Below, piece after piece: positions 36,901 to 49,369 of a DNA stretch of 64,000 nucleotides. Source of the stretch: Pyrenopolyporus hunteri. Taxonomy: Eukaryota; Ascomycota; Sordariomycetes; Xylariales; Hypoxylaceae. The notes below the pieces were generated by a model. That model was not told the origin of the DNA, did no database searches, and saw only the letters and a program-made list of their open reading frames with translations. The position numbers and the translations under genes were made by a program. Where the stretch lies: NCBI GenBank assembly GCA_902806595.1, contig CADCXC010000035.1, positions 806,001-870,000 on the forward strand. The letters run 5' to 3'. The first letter of the stretch is position 1, and every line of letters begins with the position of its first letter.

Positions 36901-39387
36901 TTTAATATATTTTTATTTATTTTTTTTATTAAAAAAAAATAATATTTATAATATTATTTAGATTATATTAATAAAAAGTGATGTTTTTTAACTTTTATAA
37001 TATTTTAACGACGTTTTAATTTATAATAAAAAAAGTTTTAAAATTATATTAAAATTTTATCGACGGATTATTAAACGATATATATATATAAATCGATATT
37101 ATAAAATATTTTTACGAATATATTATTATAATATTTTATTATTTCGTTAAATATAATTTATTATTTAATTTTTAAAAAATATTATTATTTATATAAAAAA
37201 GTATATTTTTAAGTTTTTTAATTTTAAAAAATAATATAAAAGTTAATTCGATAAAAATCGTTACGATTAAAATTATTTTAAATTATTTATTATAATAAAA
37301 ATACGAGTATTTATAAATATAATAAGTTATTTTAAATATTTAATAAAAAATTATTTATTAATAACGGTATTTTTTTTAAAATTAATAAAAAGATTTAAAA
37401 ATAAATTTGTTATTTTAAATTAAATTATCGAAAATATTTAAAAAAATATTCGAAACGTTATTATTATTATACCTTTAATTAAATCGTTTAATTAACGTCG
37501 TTAATTAATTATTAAAATCGATGTTAGTTAAAAGTATATAAAAGTTATATTTTTATAATTTTATATATATAAATCGAATTTTATTTTTTATTTCGTAACG
37601 TATTTTTCGAAAAAGTTAATTAATATTTAATAAAAGTATATTACTTAAAAAAAAAAATTATTAACGATTATATTAACATTTTAATATTAAAAATATTAAG
37701 TTAAAAGCGGTAATATAATCGTAATTATTAATTATAAATTATTTAAAATTTTAAATATAAAATTTGATTAATTTATAAAAATTTTACGTTTTTTAAACGT
37801 TATAAAATATTACGATATTTATATTATTTATAAGGTAAATAAAATAAATATTTTAATTAATTATTTATTTCGATTCGAAATAATTTTATTTATTAAAAAA
37901 ATTAACGTTAAATTTTTAATAATAAAATTATATAAATTTATTAAAATAAATTTATAAGTTATTTTCGAATATTTTAATTAAAGGACGATATTATTTTTTT
38001 TTTTTAAAATTAAATAAGTAAAATATTATTTTATAATATACGATAATTATTTATATAAAATTATTTAATATTAAAAAAATTTTAAAGATTTATTTTATAT
38101 TACGAATATATCGATAAAAACGATTATTTTAAAAATAATTTTTAAATACGACGAATTATTTACGATTATAAAAAAAAATTATTAAAATTTAAATTATATT
38201 ATAATTAATATTATGTAAAAAAATACGATTTAACGATATTAATATTTCGAAATAACGTTAATTATTTAATAAATTATTATAGAATGTTTAATATGTTAAT
38301 TAATAAAAAAATCGAATTCGATTTTTTTTAATTTATAATTTATTTACCCGTTAATTTCGTTAATATAATAAATAATTAATTATATTTTTATAATTATCAT
38401 TTATATTTTAATTATTATTAAATACGTAATAAATTAAATGATTATTAAAATTATATCGATAATATTTTTCATTAATATTATTTCGATATTTATTAAAATT
38501 AAAGAAATTTTTAATTATTTTTACGAGTAAATATTAAATAACGTTAACGCGTTTATTAATAAAAAAATTAAATAATAATATTAAAAACGTAATTTAATAA
38601 TAAAATTTATTATTTTATTATATTTTCGAAATAATAAAAAAATTAAAAAAATTAACGGCGATTTAAAACGTATTATATTTAAAAAATATTAAATTAATTT
38701 AATCGTATAAAGTTTTTTAAAATTATTAAAATAAACGGTAAATATTTATAATTATATTTTTAAATTTAACGATTATAATAATTTTTTTTTTATATTTAAA
38801 ATTTAATTTTTTTAAAATTAATAATTAAATTATATTAAATATATCTAAAAATCGACGAAAAAAAAAAACAAATTTATTAAATAATTAATAACGTAATATA
38901 AAACGTCGATAATAAAAAATTATTTTAATAATTTAAAAATTTCTCGAAAATAAATTAAAATATATTTATAAAAACGAAAAAATTTTATTCGAATTTACGC
39001 GTTCGATAATTAAATTTTTTAAATATAATAATACGCCGTTAAATATAAATTATATTATAACGACTTTTAAATTATCGTAAATTATTACGTCGATAATATA
39101 TATTATTTACGAAGTTTTAAAAATATTTTATTATTTAATAAATATAACGGTATTAATTTATTTTTAATATACGTAAACGACGGTTATTTCGTACGAAATA
39201 TATAATACGTTAATTTAATATTATTAAAACGTAACCGTTAACGTATAATAAAACGAAAAAAAATATAAATATAAAATTTTAATATAATTTTTAATATATA
39301 TAATTTTTAATATTATTTTAATATTATTTTATATTTTAAATAAATTTATTTTAATAATTAAAAAATTATTATTAAATAAAAAAAAAT

Positions 39388-39569
39388 AATATAAATATTT
39401 AATTATATAATTTAAATTTTATTATATAAAATATAAAAACGATATTTATCGATTATTAAAATTTAAAAAAATTAAATAACTTATAATATTTATATCTTAT
39501 TTATAATTTGATTTCGTATAGATATTAACGGGTTATAAACGTTGTTAAAACGTAAAGCCAATAATATAT
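39388..39569. repeat. Right long terminal repeat
   Basis: Partner of 33806-33987. Its last 80 bases keep more G and C (GATTTCG, ACGGGTT, AAAGCCA) than the left copy, so the two copies were mutated to different degrees and together preserve more of the ancestral sequence. Confidence 0.8.
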
Positions 39570-39965
39570 AAGGGCTAGTACGTGTAGTAAATAGGTCCTT
39601 ACCTAGGTACCTACCTACCTAGCAGATGAATAAGGCTTATTGAAACTATACCATACCGGAGGCGGCGCTCAGGGAGTAAAATCTTAACGACGCAACTATT
39701 CTACGCCCCAAATTTGTTTATTGGGCTTCCTCTTCACCCACGCTCTAGCAAGTGCTCACTGACTTCGAACGAATTCAAAATCTTGGTAAAAAAAAAAAAA
39801 AAATAAGTAGTCGTCATATTTCATTCTTAGATAGAAATCCACACGGAAATCCACAAGATCGAGCAAGATCGAGCAAACTGCCAAGGATATGTCCGTCGCA
39901 CGTCCAACCATCACGGCACAAAGGAAACGCGGTTATACACGACGCAAACACACCAATTTAATAGC
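39570..39965. other. Spacer between retrotransposon and mucin gene
   Basis: This 396-bp spacer has normal composition, an ACCTACCTACCT tract at about 39600-39622 and a poly-A run near 39788-39802. It probably contains the 3' untranslated region of the mucin-like gene. Confidence 0.5.
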
Positions 39966-42900
39966 TCACGCCCTTCCCCCGTCCTCATTTTTACTGGTCC
40001 TCTCCCTTTCGCCCTGACCCTTCCAGAAGAAGTCGTGGGCATAATGACCCCAGCCTGGTATCACCTCGTCCCGCGGCAAACCTCGCGCCAATACCCCTAT
40101 TGGCGTAGGGCCGGCCGGAGGTGTGTGCCAGTGGCCCCTATCTAGCATAGGAATAGTCCGTTCTACCGTGGATGATGAACTGGCTGGCGAAGTGAATGCG
40201 TCGGTGGCTTGCTCGCCAGCGACGACGCTCTCGTTAGAGGCCCGGCTCGATATGAACGCCGTGGTTGACGTCTGAAAAGTGGTCGGATAGCTGCTATCGA
40301 ACACTGACGTCGCATTTGCTACCGTGCTTGTTAGTGCCAATTCCTAAAACTCCTATCCACAGATGTCTTCCCCCCACCCCTTAGAAAAGGGAGCGTTTAA
40401 CTCACCTAACAAGCTTTCGCTGCATGTCGTCGTTGGGTTCTGCCATGAAGTAGCACTTCCCGTGGCAGCCTCAGCGCCGGATGTGAATGAGATGGTCGAT
40501 GAAGATGTCAAAGTTACTATCGAACTAGATTGAGCCCCCGTATCCTGGCTATAAGTTGTGTCAATTATGCTAACTGAGGTCTCGCTTTCCGTACAGGTCG
40601 TATCGGGCTCTTGGGTTGTTGTAGGCTCCTCGGTGCAGGTATCCGGGGATTGCGTCGTAGCGGGAGGGCTAAGAGTTGAAGACGACGTCGTCTGAGAGGC
40701 GGTGCCTTGTCCACCTGGAGTGCCTGGCGGGGCTTCTTCCGTAGTTGACGCCCCCGACGAGTACGCGATAGATTCCGTAGGTACAACAGACGTCGTAGAA
40801 TTGGGCGGGGCATAGGACACGGCGCCCGAACTCGTAGCGGATAAGCTGGTGAGGGGAGATTGACTTGCGGTGACGCTAACGGAGGTGCTCGAATTTACGA
40901 ACGGGCGCGGAATAGAGCTCGAACCTCCCTCGCCGGGTAATCGACTCGCTGATCCCGATGATATTGTTGTAGGTGTTATCGCCCCAGACCTAGTCGATAA
41001 TGCCGTGGAGCTTAGCAGCAGACTTGTAGAGTTAGGTGACCAGCTACCGTTTGATGAAGAGTATGTCACCGAGGTCAATGCGGACTGGGCCGTCGATCCA
41101 CGGGAGCTGGTCCCCGGGAGGGCGGTTGTTTGCGATGCCGGTTGTGTATTGATCGACGTCGACTGCCCGGAAAGGCTGCTTTCTGTAACGCCGAGAGAAC
41201 TTGATATATTTGGGAATGGGTACGGAGTAGACGTCGAGATTTCAACGACAGAGCTGGTTATATTGGTGGCGGGTACCGAAGTGCTTCCGAAGACGCTCTC
41301 ACTCCCAGTAACTATCTTGTTAGAGGATATGCTAGACGGGGGAGTCGGGCTTGATATCGGGGTTGAACCCGAAAAGGGGGACGAAGACGACGTCTTTGAG
41401 ATCCCGGACGGTGAGCTGAAGATGCCGCCGCTTTCAATAGAACTTATTATAGGGACAGACTCGGTCCTCGAAACGAGCGAACCACTGGACCAGGCTGTCG
41501 GATTAGAGAACGTAGTCGTATTCGTCAAGGGGAAAGGCGGCGACGATGTTGATGTCCCTGCTGTGGACGTGAGCTGTCCCGTCCCTGACATCGAACCGCG
41601 AGTAGTGGAGGATGAATTTCCAGGCTCGATCGTGCTATAGGCCGACTCGATGCTGGTCGCGGGAGTCAAGCTCGCGATTGAGCCCGCCTGACTGCCTGAT
41701 GGCCCCGATGATGTGTATGATGATGTGGTTGCCTCCGAACTTCCGGTAGAATTTGACAGAGGATATGGCGGCCCTGGCAACGTGGATGCGGATGGGGTAA
41801 TTGAACTGGCACTACTCTGAGTGGTGAAGGGCGAAGCGGTGGACGGCCGAGTAACATTCGAGGATACTGTAGGACTCGTAGAAATACTGTTCACGGTTCC
41901 TCCTGAGCCTGGTAGCGTGGGGGAAGTATGAAAACTAGTAACCTGCGACGAAGCGCTGTTAAGAGTGCTTGACGCGCTGCTAATCCAAACGGTAGAATTT
42001 CCGGGGAGAACAGTCAGGTTCGTTTCAGGCCCTGTTGGTAGAAACGCCGAACTCGAAGAGGCTGGCCCAGGACTTGCAGGCACCTGACTCCCCGTAGTCC
42101 CGAAGGTAGGTAGTGTAGTGTTAGGTAACGGAAAGGGTGGCAGGGAACTGCCGGTTTCAACGTGGCTAGACGATACCCCCGTTGCCAGGATCGAGGAGGT
42201 AGACGTCGGTTCGTGGGACGGCAATGTAGAATTTGACAAAGGGTATGGGGTTGATGAACTAGGAATTGTTAGGCTACCACTCGAACCTTTAGACTGCCCT
42301 GTTGAGCTGATAGTAGCGCCTGATGAGAGGCTAGATGGAAGAGTGGATATGAATAATGTGCCTGAACTCGACGAGCCCGTTGGACCCACGGCTACTGATG
42401 TCGAGTTAGTCATTGGGAACGGTGGCTTCCGGGAACTAGATGGCGATAAGTGACTGGACGAGAAGTTCTGCGTCGTCTGGGTGGCGTTTGGGCCTCCGGC
42501 CCCCGAGGTCGAGATGGGGCTGGACGAGGTCGATACGGATTTACCTGTACTAGAGGTAGGGTTTGTCTGCCCGGTGCCTATTCCGGTCGAGTTAAGCACT
42601 GGAAACGGTGGTGACTGGGTTGTAGTGAAGCCATTGGTGAAGCTAGGGCTACTAAGGGCACTGCCTGTCCCTCCAGTGATAGATCTTGTTGGGATGGCTG
42701 TTGTACTGGACGAAACTGTCGGGCTGGTTGGACCCCTAGTTGAACCTGAAGAATGATATGGGGGTTGAGAGGATTCGCTAGAGGTTGGGGGTGAGATTCC
42801 GGTCAATGACTGGGTACTCGAAAGAGAACCGTTGGATATTACGCTCGATAATATAGTACCGCTAGGCCTAGACGACGAGGCTGTGGAGTTCGTAACAGGG

Positions 42901-45546
42901 TAGGGAGGTTGCGAAGAAGAGAACCCAAAACTCGGTAGTGTGCTACTACTTGTCGCTGATACCGATGGCGTGGTAAAATGAGATGGGCCGACCGTAGGAA
43001 GCCCGGTGGAAACAATTAGAGACCATGAACTAGATTGTGAGGTGCCCGAGGGCGTGGAAAAAAATTCCCCAGTTGGCCTACTCGCAGTGGCCGATGAGTT
43101 CGTAAATGGGTATGGAGTGGACTCGGGTACTGAGGAGCTAATAGTGGGTGGACTACTGAGCACTGAACTACTAGAAATCACTATAGTACCTGTGCTAGGT
43201 GCTTGAATACTCGAAACTGTCGGGCTGGCTGTTGTGTTTGACTGAGTCGGCGATATCGTAGGACTCTCTTCGCTATTAGGGCCAGCTGGTTGACTAGGAG
43301 ATAGAGTGGCCGAACTTCCAAACGGGATAGACGACGTGGTTGAGTTTATTATGGGATAAGGAGGTGATACTGTGCTAGAACCAAGACTAGTTTCGGCGAC
43401 GGGGATAGACGAGCCGCTGCTAGTACTGCCAGTACCTACAGCACTACTTGTTTTAGAAGATGAGGGCACAGTACCCGGGCTCAGACTTGTACGCGAGCTA
43501 CCGGAGGGGTGACTTCCAGTAGCAACGCTTGAAAGTACGGCCGAACCAGTGCCCAAACTCGATGACTGCGTGTGGGTTGTCGACGACACTGAAGACGGTG
43601 GCGTATGAATCGTACCCGTCGGTTCCGTAGGCCTAGCCGTTTGACTTGACGTCCCATTAACAGTAACTACGCTGCCGTTCGACTGTGGATTCGATGTCGC
43701 CGACGCGGAAGACGTTCTGCTCTCGGTGAGAGTGCCGGATGGGACAACGCTACTAAGTTCCATACTTGATATTGATATTTTCGACGCCGAGGATGTGGAC
43801 CAGCTCGTTGCAGACAGTGTGGCAATGGAGCCTGACTTGGAAATAGAGGAGCTTGAGCTCTCCGCTGTCCCCGTACTGCTTGTCACGATCGAGGTGGGAA
43901 ACGGGGTAACACTAGTTATCGTAGAGTTAGAGATACCTGAGCTCGCTTCAGAAGAGATAACGGTCGACGGCGAAACTTCCGTACTTCCGGTGCCAATGGG
44001 CGTATTCTGGCCCGAAGGGCCAGTTGATAGCGTAGAGGTAGGTCTGTTAGCGCTGCTACCTGCCGTGGCAGATTCCGAATGGATCCCCGATCCAGTACTC
44101 GATACTCCGTGGAACGAACTGTTCGTAGCAGAACTAATCTTATTAGTACTCGAAATAGCCGATTCTGGCGTTGAAGCAAAACTACCCGGCGAGCTTCCCA
44201 CCGAGGGCGAGGAGATTGTGAATGTGGTAACCGACTGCGAGCCGCCTTCGGATTGTGTGGACACTGTAGGATTGGTATTGAATGTCGAATTCGTGGCCAG
44301 ATAAGACGCGGAAACTTCACCATTTGAAATGGATGAATTACTTAGTAATGTGCTTGATGTTTCTTGGGAGGCCGAGGAACTACTTTCAAGCGTAGGAGGC
44401 GCCGTGCTCTGCGTTGACATTTGACCGGAGCTCGTTGGGCTTGCGAGACCGGATGCTTCTGTACTTGAGGGGAAGTGGCTTGATGACTGTGTTAAGGAGC
44501 CGAGGTGACTCCCAGTCATAGGAGCATTACTAGACGTCTCGAAAATAGTTCCGTTCTTGGTGATAGTTGTGGTAATAGAGATCCCCGAAGACAATGTAGT
44601 GACTGTGACTTCTTCCACTGTGCTTGTTCCGAGAGAAGTACTTTGTGTCCCTGTATTTGATCCAGTAATAGTAATAGGGGAGCTTGTCTGGCCTGTGGTT
44701 GTCAACACAGATTGGCCTCCAGGGCTGCTGCTAATAGCTAGGCTATTACTCGTGCCTACGCTCTGAGTATTCGAGAGGCCACTCTATAGCCACCGTTATT
44801 AGTAAGATAGAGTATTACGGCGAAAATACCCCATATCCCTCCTATATTAGGCCTAGAAGCCTATTAGAAAACCATAGTAGCTGACAAAACATACCAGAAT
44901 AGAACTGAGCACGGTAGGAGGAGACGAAGTGGTACTACCGGAAGGGGCTGAAATGCCGGACGATGTGCCTAGGGTATTTGTCTCTCCAAGATTTGACGAT
45001 ATGAGACTGGAACCGCTTGTCTTCCACGTGGACGCCGTCGACGAAATGACATTGGTAGTAGATATGCTAGACTCGGACGTGAAGAGGGACGAGAGCCCTG
45101 TGGCAGTTGTAGTGGATTCTCCCTCTGTGCCAGACACTGATGCTACTAAACTATGTAAGCTCGTCTGTTTTCAAAAATAAGACAGTAGCTAGCGTACTCG
45201 ACGACGCGGTTAAACCGCTTACGAAACTCGACGTAAGGCTAGTTTCGTAGATATTTGAAGAGGATATACTAGAACTGGGCTGACTCTGACTCAACGAAGG
45301 AGAAGAAGTCTTAGATATCGAAGACGGTGGAGGGGGAGGGCCATAACCGCCATAGGTAGGAGTAGGATAATTATATGCTCCATGGTCAGGCGGCGGACCT
45401 CCGAAAAGATCGTAATTTATTTCATGAGGAGAGAAGTCCCGTTGAACAGCAAGATGTTCTTCCTGGGGTATAGCTTGGATGCCAGTGAGGTAGGCGAGTA
45501 AAAGCACCGCCGAAATGAAATCTGCTACCGTAATTGACGCTCTCAT
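39966..45546 (-). CDS. Giant secreted Ser/Thr-rich mucin-like cell-surface protein
   Basis: Four exons (45546-45223, 45164-44895, 44783-40406, 40318-39966) give about 1774 residues, with introns of 58, 111 and 87 nt, all in frame. Residues 1-25 form a signal peptide (core AVLLLAYLTGIQA). A Gly/Tyr/Pro segment (YGGYGPPPPPSS) follows, then about 1500 residues of Ser/Thr with few charges, expected to be heavily O-glycosylated. Within it, eleven copies of PP[YF]Pxx-N-[ST]-[ST] recur between 40.9 and 43.4 kb, each with an N-glycosylation sequon. Near the end lies a short Cys segment (SPDTCTEEPTTTQEPDTTC). The C-terminus is charged (GERERTSKNEDGG) with no GPI-anchor signal, so it is probably secreted or wall-trapped. 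Function is unknown; adhesin or wall mucin are guesses. Confidence 0.8.
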
Positions 45547-47981
45547 GATGAATGATGTGGCCGAGCGTCTAGTGGTAGCGCAGAAACGTATAAGATGAAT
45601 GATGGGGTCGCTCTGAATTCTGGATTTTAGACGGGGTATATCTTGTCTTAGAGGGCTCGAGGACGAGCGTAAATGACCCCCCTATGGGAGTATTGCAGAA
45701 GAATGGGGGCGGAAGACGGGAGGATACAGGATGTTGATTTTGAGAAGAAAAGGATGAAGCAATGGTAGGAGAAATAACACGTCTTGGGCGGGTGTGTGTT
45801 GAAAAGAGAGGGAGAAGTTTTTTGGGGGGAAGGATAGGAGTAGATGGTTCTGTGGGATGGCCGGACAAATGATGGGTTTTGTTAAGAGAAGGATGATAGT
45901 TACATACCTATGTATTATAGTGAGAGGGTGGGTTGAAGAGAAGGGGCACGGCAGATGGATACTGGATTAGATGCCTGGTGCCTCTTCAGGAGAGCAGGCA
46001 CGTCACCTTCAGGAGAGATTAGATCGAGACAGCTTCTGATCTCGACCGAGGAATATGATACCATCTCCACTTTTAGGTATAAAGTAGACGAAGTACCTAG
46101 CCGTATGCCACCTGCTTGTGGCCGTATCTGCTGGTCACTTTTATCGAGAATCTCTGCTAGAAGTCCTATTTTCGGTATGGGTGGAAGTGGAACCCGGGAT
46201 ACGTACGGCGGATGCCGCCCTCCACATACGGCGCATGGCCGAGTCGAAATACCGTAGATCTTCGAGTTCTAGCACTGCCCGTGAGTTGTATGCAAATCAC
46301 GTATCGTTAAGGCGGCCTAGAGCTATCCCGCGTATGGTTACGAACTATACTCACCTAGAACTATTCTCAATAAATTTGCCACATATCGTAATTAACCATA
46401 AGCTCCTAGAGTACACCGCACATGATATCGTTAGCGGTTGGGAATAGGCACTCCGCAGATTTGTCAGACTATGCCTCGAATATGCCCCTATACGCTCTAG
46501 AACGATCCCTAAGAGAATTGTGCTGATATAAGTGTTACCTAGAGTGTATATACCCCCTGGCATATGGTCAAGGGCACAGGGAAGATGGGGGCCAACCAAT
46601 TTAAAGATCAATGTAATCTAGTCACCTCGTAGGGACTTCGGTTCCCATACGTCGAATACGGGCAAGATGACATTGCTACCAAGTCCTCTCGGCTACTCCA
46701 TCCCGTCTTGTGAACTTGGGGTCTCAAGCATGAAATGACAATGTATGATCGTGGATAATGAGGAAATAGGTAGGGAGCACCGTGTCGCCCTTGTGATATG
46801 ATAATCCTTGTTGAGCCATAGTGACATTGTGTAATATAGTAGCCCCATACAACTTAAACTAGCTTAGCAACGGATGAATAAGATATGTCAAATAACCAAT
46901 ACTCGCCAAAGACGTTATGTGAGCCATAAGAAGCTATAGGTTATTTCTATCTCCCCGAGAATTCTGCCAGAAGGATCACCTGCTTAGGTATATTTACCTA
47001 GGTAGGTAATTTATCTTCTAATGGTTTCACGGCGTTTAACGACCGGACGAGGCTGTATGCATGGAGCTGCAAACAGCCTTGCCAAGTGCTAGATGACAGA
47101 TGCAGCTAACCGTTGCTATATTGCCCATTCAAGATCTCCTTGGCGAGGTTCTTCTGGTGATTATCCAAGTTGTTACAAATCTTTGATGAATTGTTGTAGT
47201 GGATGACTGCCGTAGGTATACCAGGTATGTTATAAGTGTGTACCACGTTCAAAAGCCTCACCGCATCAGCTCCCGAAGACTCTTTCTCTCGATGACTGGA
47301 GCAAACTCGTCACCCCTAGCCAGGACGGGTATCCATGCTCTGGATAAGTGCACGCCGAGTTCCACCGGGTTAGATCAGGGTTATTCTAGAAACTCAAGAC
47401 ACATTTCTCGTGACGTTGATATGTTTCGTATTGATTAATCGAGAACATGCAACTTTTCATCTGCTATCTTTCGAGACATGCGGCCGAAAGCTGGGACAGC
47501 GCGCTGAACCACAGTTTCTACGTCTTCAGAACGAAACAGCAGAGATCATTGCACCAACCGGCTTTTAAAATCGGGAATACATTCACCCACCTTAGCTTGA
47601 CCTCTATAGTCAAGCTTTCCGGCGGCACATGACGACATGAATCAAACACTACTGATTCAATCAGCTACGGAAACACGCGATGTCTAGATCGTATTGCCTG
47701 TTTTCGTAATATCCCCTATAAAGCTAGAAAGCTACTATACTAACGCTAAGCATCAAAGGTCCAACGATCCTCCTCATACCATTTATAAATCCCAATGGCA
47801 TTGCAAGTGTACTAGGGATAGCCTCACATATCTCTCGGTCGTGTAATGGTGGTGAGCAATACAGATCACCCTAAAACCCAACCAACATTTTACCGAGATT
47901 TGAACCGATTATGCATTACTGTGCAGGATCTTCGATCCATCTAATCTCGGGGGAGTCGGTTCGGTGCAGTCTTGTACAACT
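45547..47981. other. Gene-free region with one unexplained open frame
   Basis: The left part is the promoter of the mucin-like gene. A 109-codon plus-strand frame at 46118-46447 (with the block VWVEVEPGIRTADAALHIRR) reads like protein, but I cannot identify it and it has no clear start context or partner exon; it may be a gene relic. The rest shows no support for genes. A short AGGT/ACCT tract lies at about 46985-47010. Confidence 0.45.
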
Positions 47982-49369
47982 CTATTCCGCCTTATTTGCA
48001 GATTCTCGCAGGTTAGGGGCCGTGCCCTGGACCATCTCTGTGTTCCCTTGCTCGATATCAGCAGCCCAGAGAGCAGCAGCCACTGTTGCCAGTTCTTAGC
48101 CGTTGGATTAGAATCATTGAAATCTGACTGGACTCACCGGTATTGGTGAACGTGAAGAACATGGACAACACAGGTACCATCTCTAGGACGGTTGCTATCG
48201 TTCCAAAGCTATATTATAGCGTTAGCTTCCTATAAGGAGATATGATAGGAGAAGGGGAGGATGGTGCGAATTTAGCCGGCTGGGGGATGCTTGGATGGGG
48301 GGTTATGGCCGTAGGAGCGGTATATTAGTGTGATGAGCTGAGATCCACGGTAGAAATGTTACTGGGGGTGGAATTAAGCTAGCACTCACGTCGTGTAAGG
48401 ACCCTTGTGTTGTTCAAGCCAGTCTCGCTGTTGCGACGAGGACCAACCCTTCAGTTGGAAATACTATGCCTGGTCAGATGCGGACCGAGGTGAAGTAGGT
48501 AGGTGTGAGCGGAACTCACACGGCTATGGATAGAGTCACCCCTCGTCCGACCTAATTAATATGTAAGCGACCGATCGCTAGAGAAGGGTCTCCTTCCTAC
48601 CTTGAATAAGTATAAATATTACGGTGCCCACAACTGCGAGAACACACTGGATTAGTGGCGAGCGGCCTGCTAGAGGCGGTAGACATACCAGGTATGAAGT
48701 TGAGTGGAAGATACATGATGTACCTAACTAAGGCCTTCGGGCCGAACTTGGAAAACGGATTTTTCAAGACCCTACCGAGTTTCGCTATCGGATCGCGGCC
48801 GGATTGCAACTGTCGCCCCTCGCTGACGATGCCTATCGCGTTCTTGGCGACGAGTGTGCCATCAAAGGTGTCCAGGAGCGCGGTCTCCAAAAGAAAATTA
48901 CGAGAGATAATGTTGACGATGGTTGAGCTTTCATTGAGTATCAAAAGCACCGTGCTGAAGACGGCCAAGGGGCCGTTCATAAAGACAAGAATTGCTAGCT
49001 GTGGTAGGTATGTGAAGAAAAACATGGATGCAAAAACGCCTACGGAGAGTCCCAGGGTGGGCAGTATGCGGGAGTAAAAGGGTCTCCATAACGACTTGTG
49101 TGTGATGAAGTAAATGATACCTCTGATATGAAAAATTAGTCCCTTGATGCTAATGGGGCCTTTAAGGGGCTCTTGAGATGAGAATTTACTACCTGAAGGG
49201 ATACAAGTAGGATTGGCTTCTGGCCGCGTCCGAGAGTAGTACTTTTGCCTTCTCATAGTCTTCTTTCCTACAAAAATTTAGTATGAGTGACCGATTTGAG
49301 GAGAGATCCCACGACCTACGCTACCTCCTGAGCTTTGGTTTGAATGTTGCTAGCGAAGCCACTAGACAT
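47982..49369 (-). CDS. EI24/RRT8-like multi-pass membrane protein, eight exons
   Basis: Eight exons: 49369-49320, 49267-49193, 49122-48689, 48633-48601, 48551-48520, 48463-48390, 48208-48138 and 48082-47982. They join in frame to 289 residues. The N-terminus (AQEVAKEDYEKAKVLL) leads to YLYPFRGIIYFITHKSLW, a hallmark of fungal EI24-domain proteins related to yeast Rrt8/Lds spore-wall and lipid-droplet proteins. Four or more hydrophobic segments follow, with YIMYLPLNFIP, VVGTVIFILIQG, RYFQLKGW and FTFTNTVAAALWAADIE as further landmarks. Exons 4 and 5 are only 33 and 32 nt. A longer single-exon reading (start 49256) keeps introns as coding and loses all these motifs. Molecular function is not established. 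The gene is flanked by repeats and gene-free DNA. Confidence 0.82.

Larger units (their letters stand above)
33806..39569. mobile_element. RIP-degraded LTR retrotransposon
   Basis: A 5764-bp block of roughly 90% A+T has direct repeats at both ends that align without gaps over 182 bp and differ only by transitions. It is flanked by AAGGG at 33801-33805 and 39570-39574, a candidate 5-bp target duplication. The length and short LTRs would fit a Ty1/copia-type element, but no frame survives on either strand, so the superfamily cannot be assigned. Remaining C and G are almost all in CpG pairs. The LTR ends do not show a clean TG...CA, so the exact edges may shift by a few bases. Orientation is unknown. 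Confidence 0.8.

Noticed and set aside
40870..41640. A 256-codon plus-strand open frame, with further frames at 42118-42756 and 43726-44304
   Set aside because: They are antisense readings of the repetitive Ser/Thr codons of the mucin gene; they have acidic-hydrophobic composition, no motif and no start context.
49077..49256. An alternative start at 49256 for the EI24-like gene
   Set aside because: Reading through two introns loses the YLYPFRGIIYFITH block that the spliced exons restore in frame.
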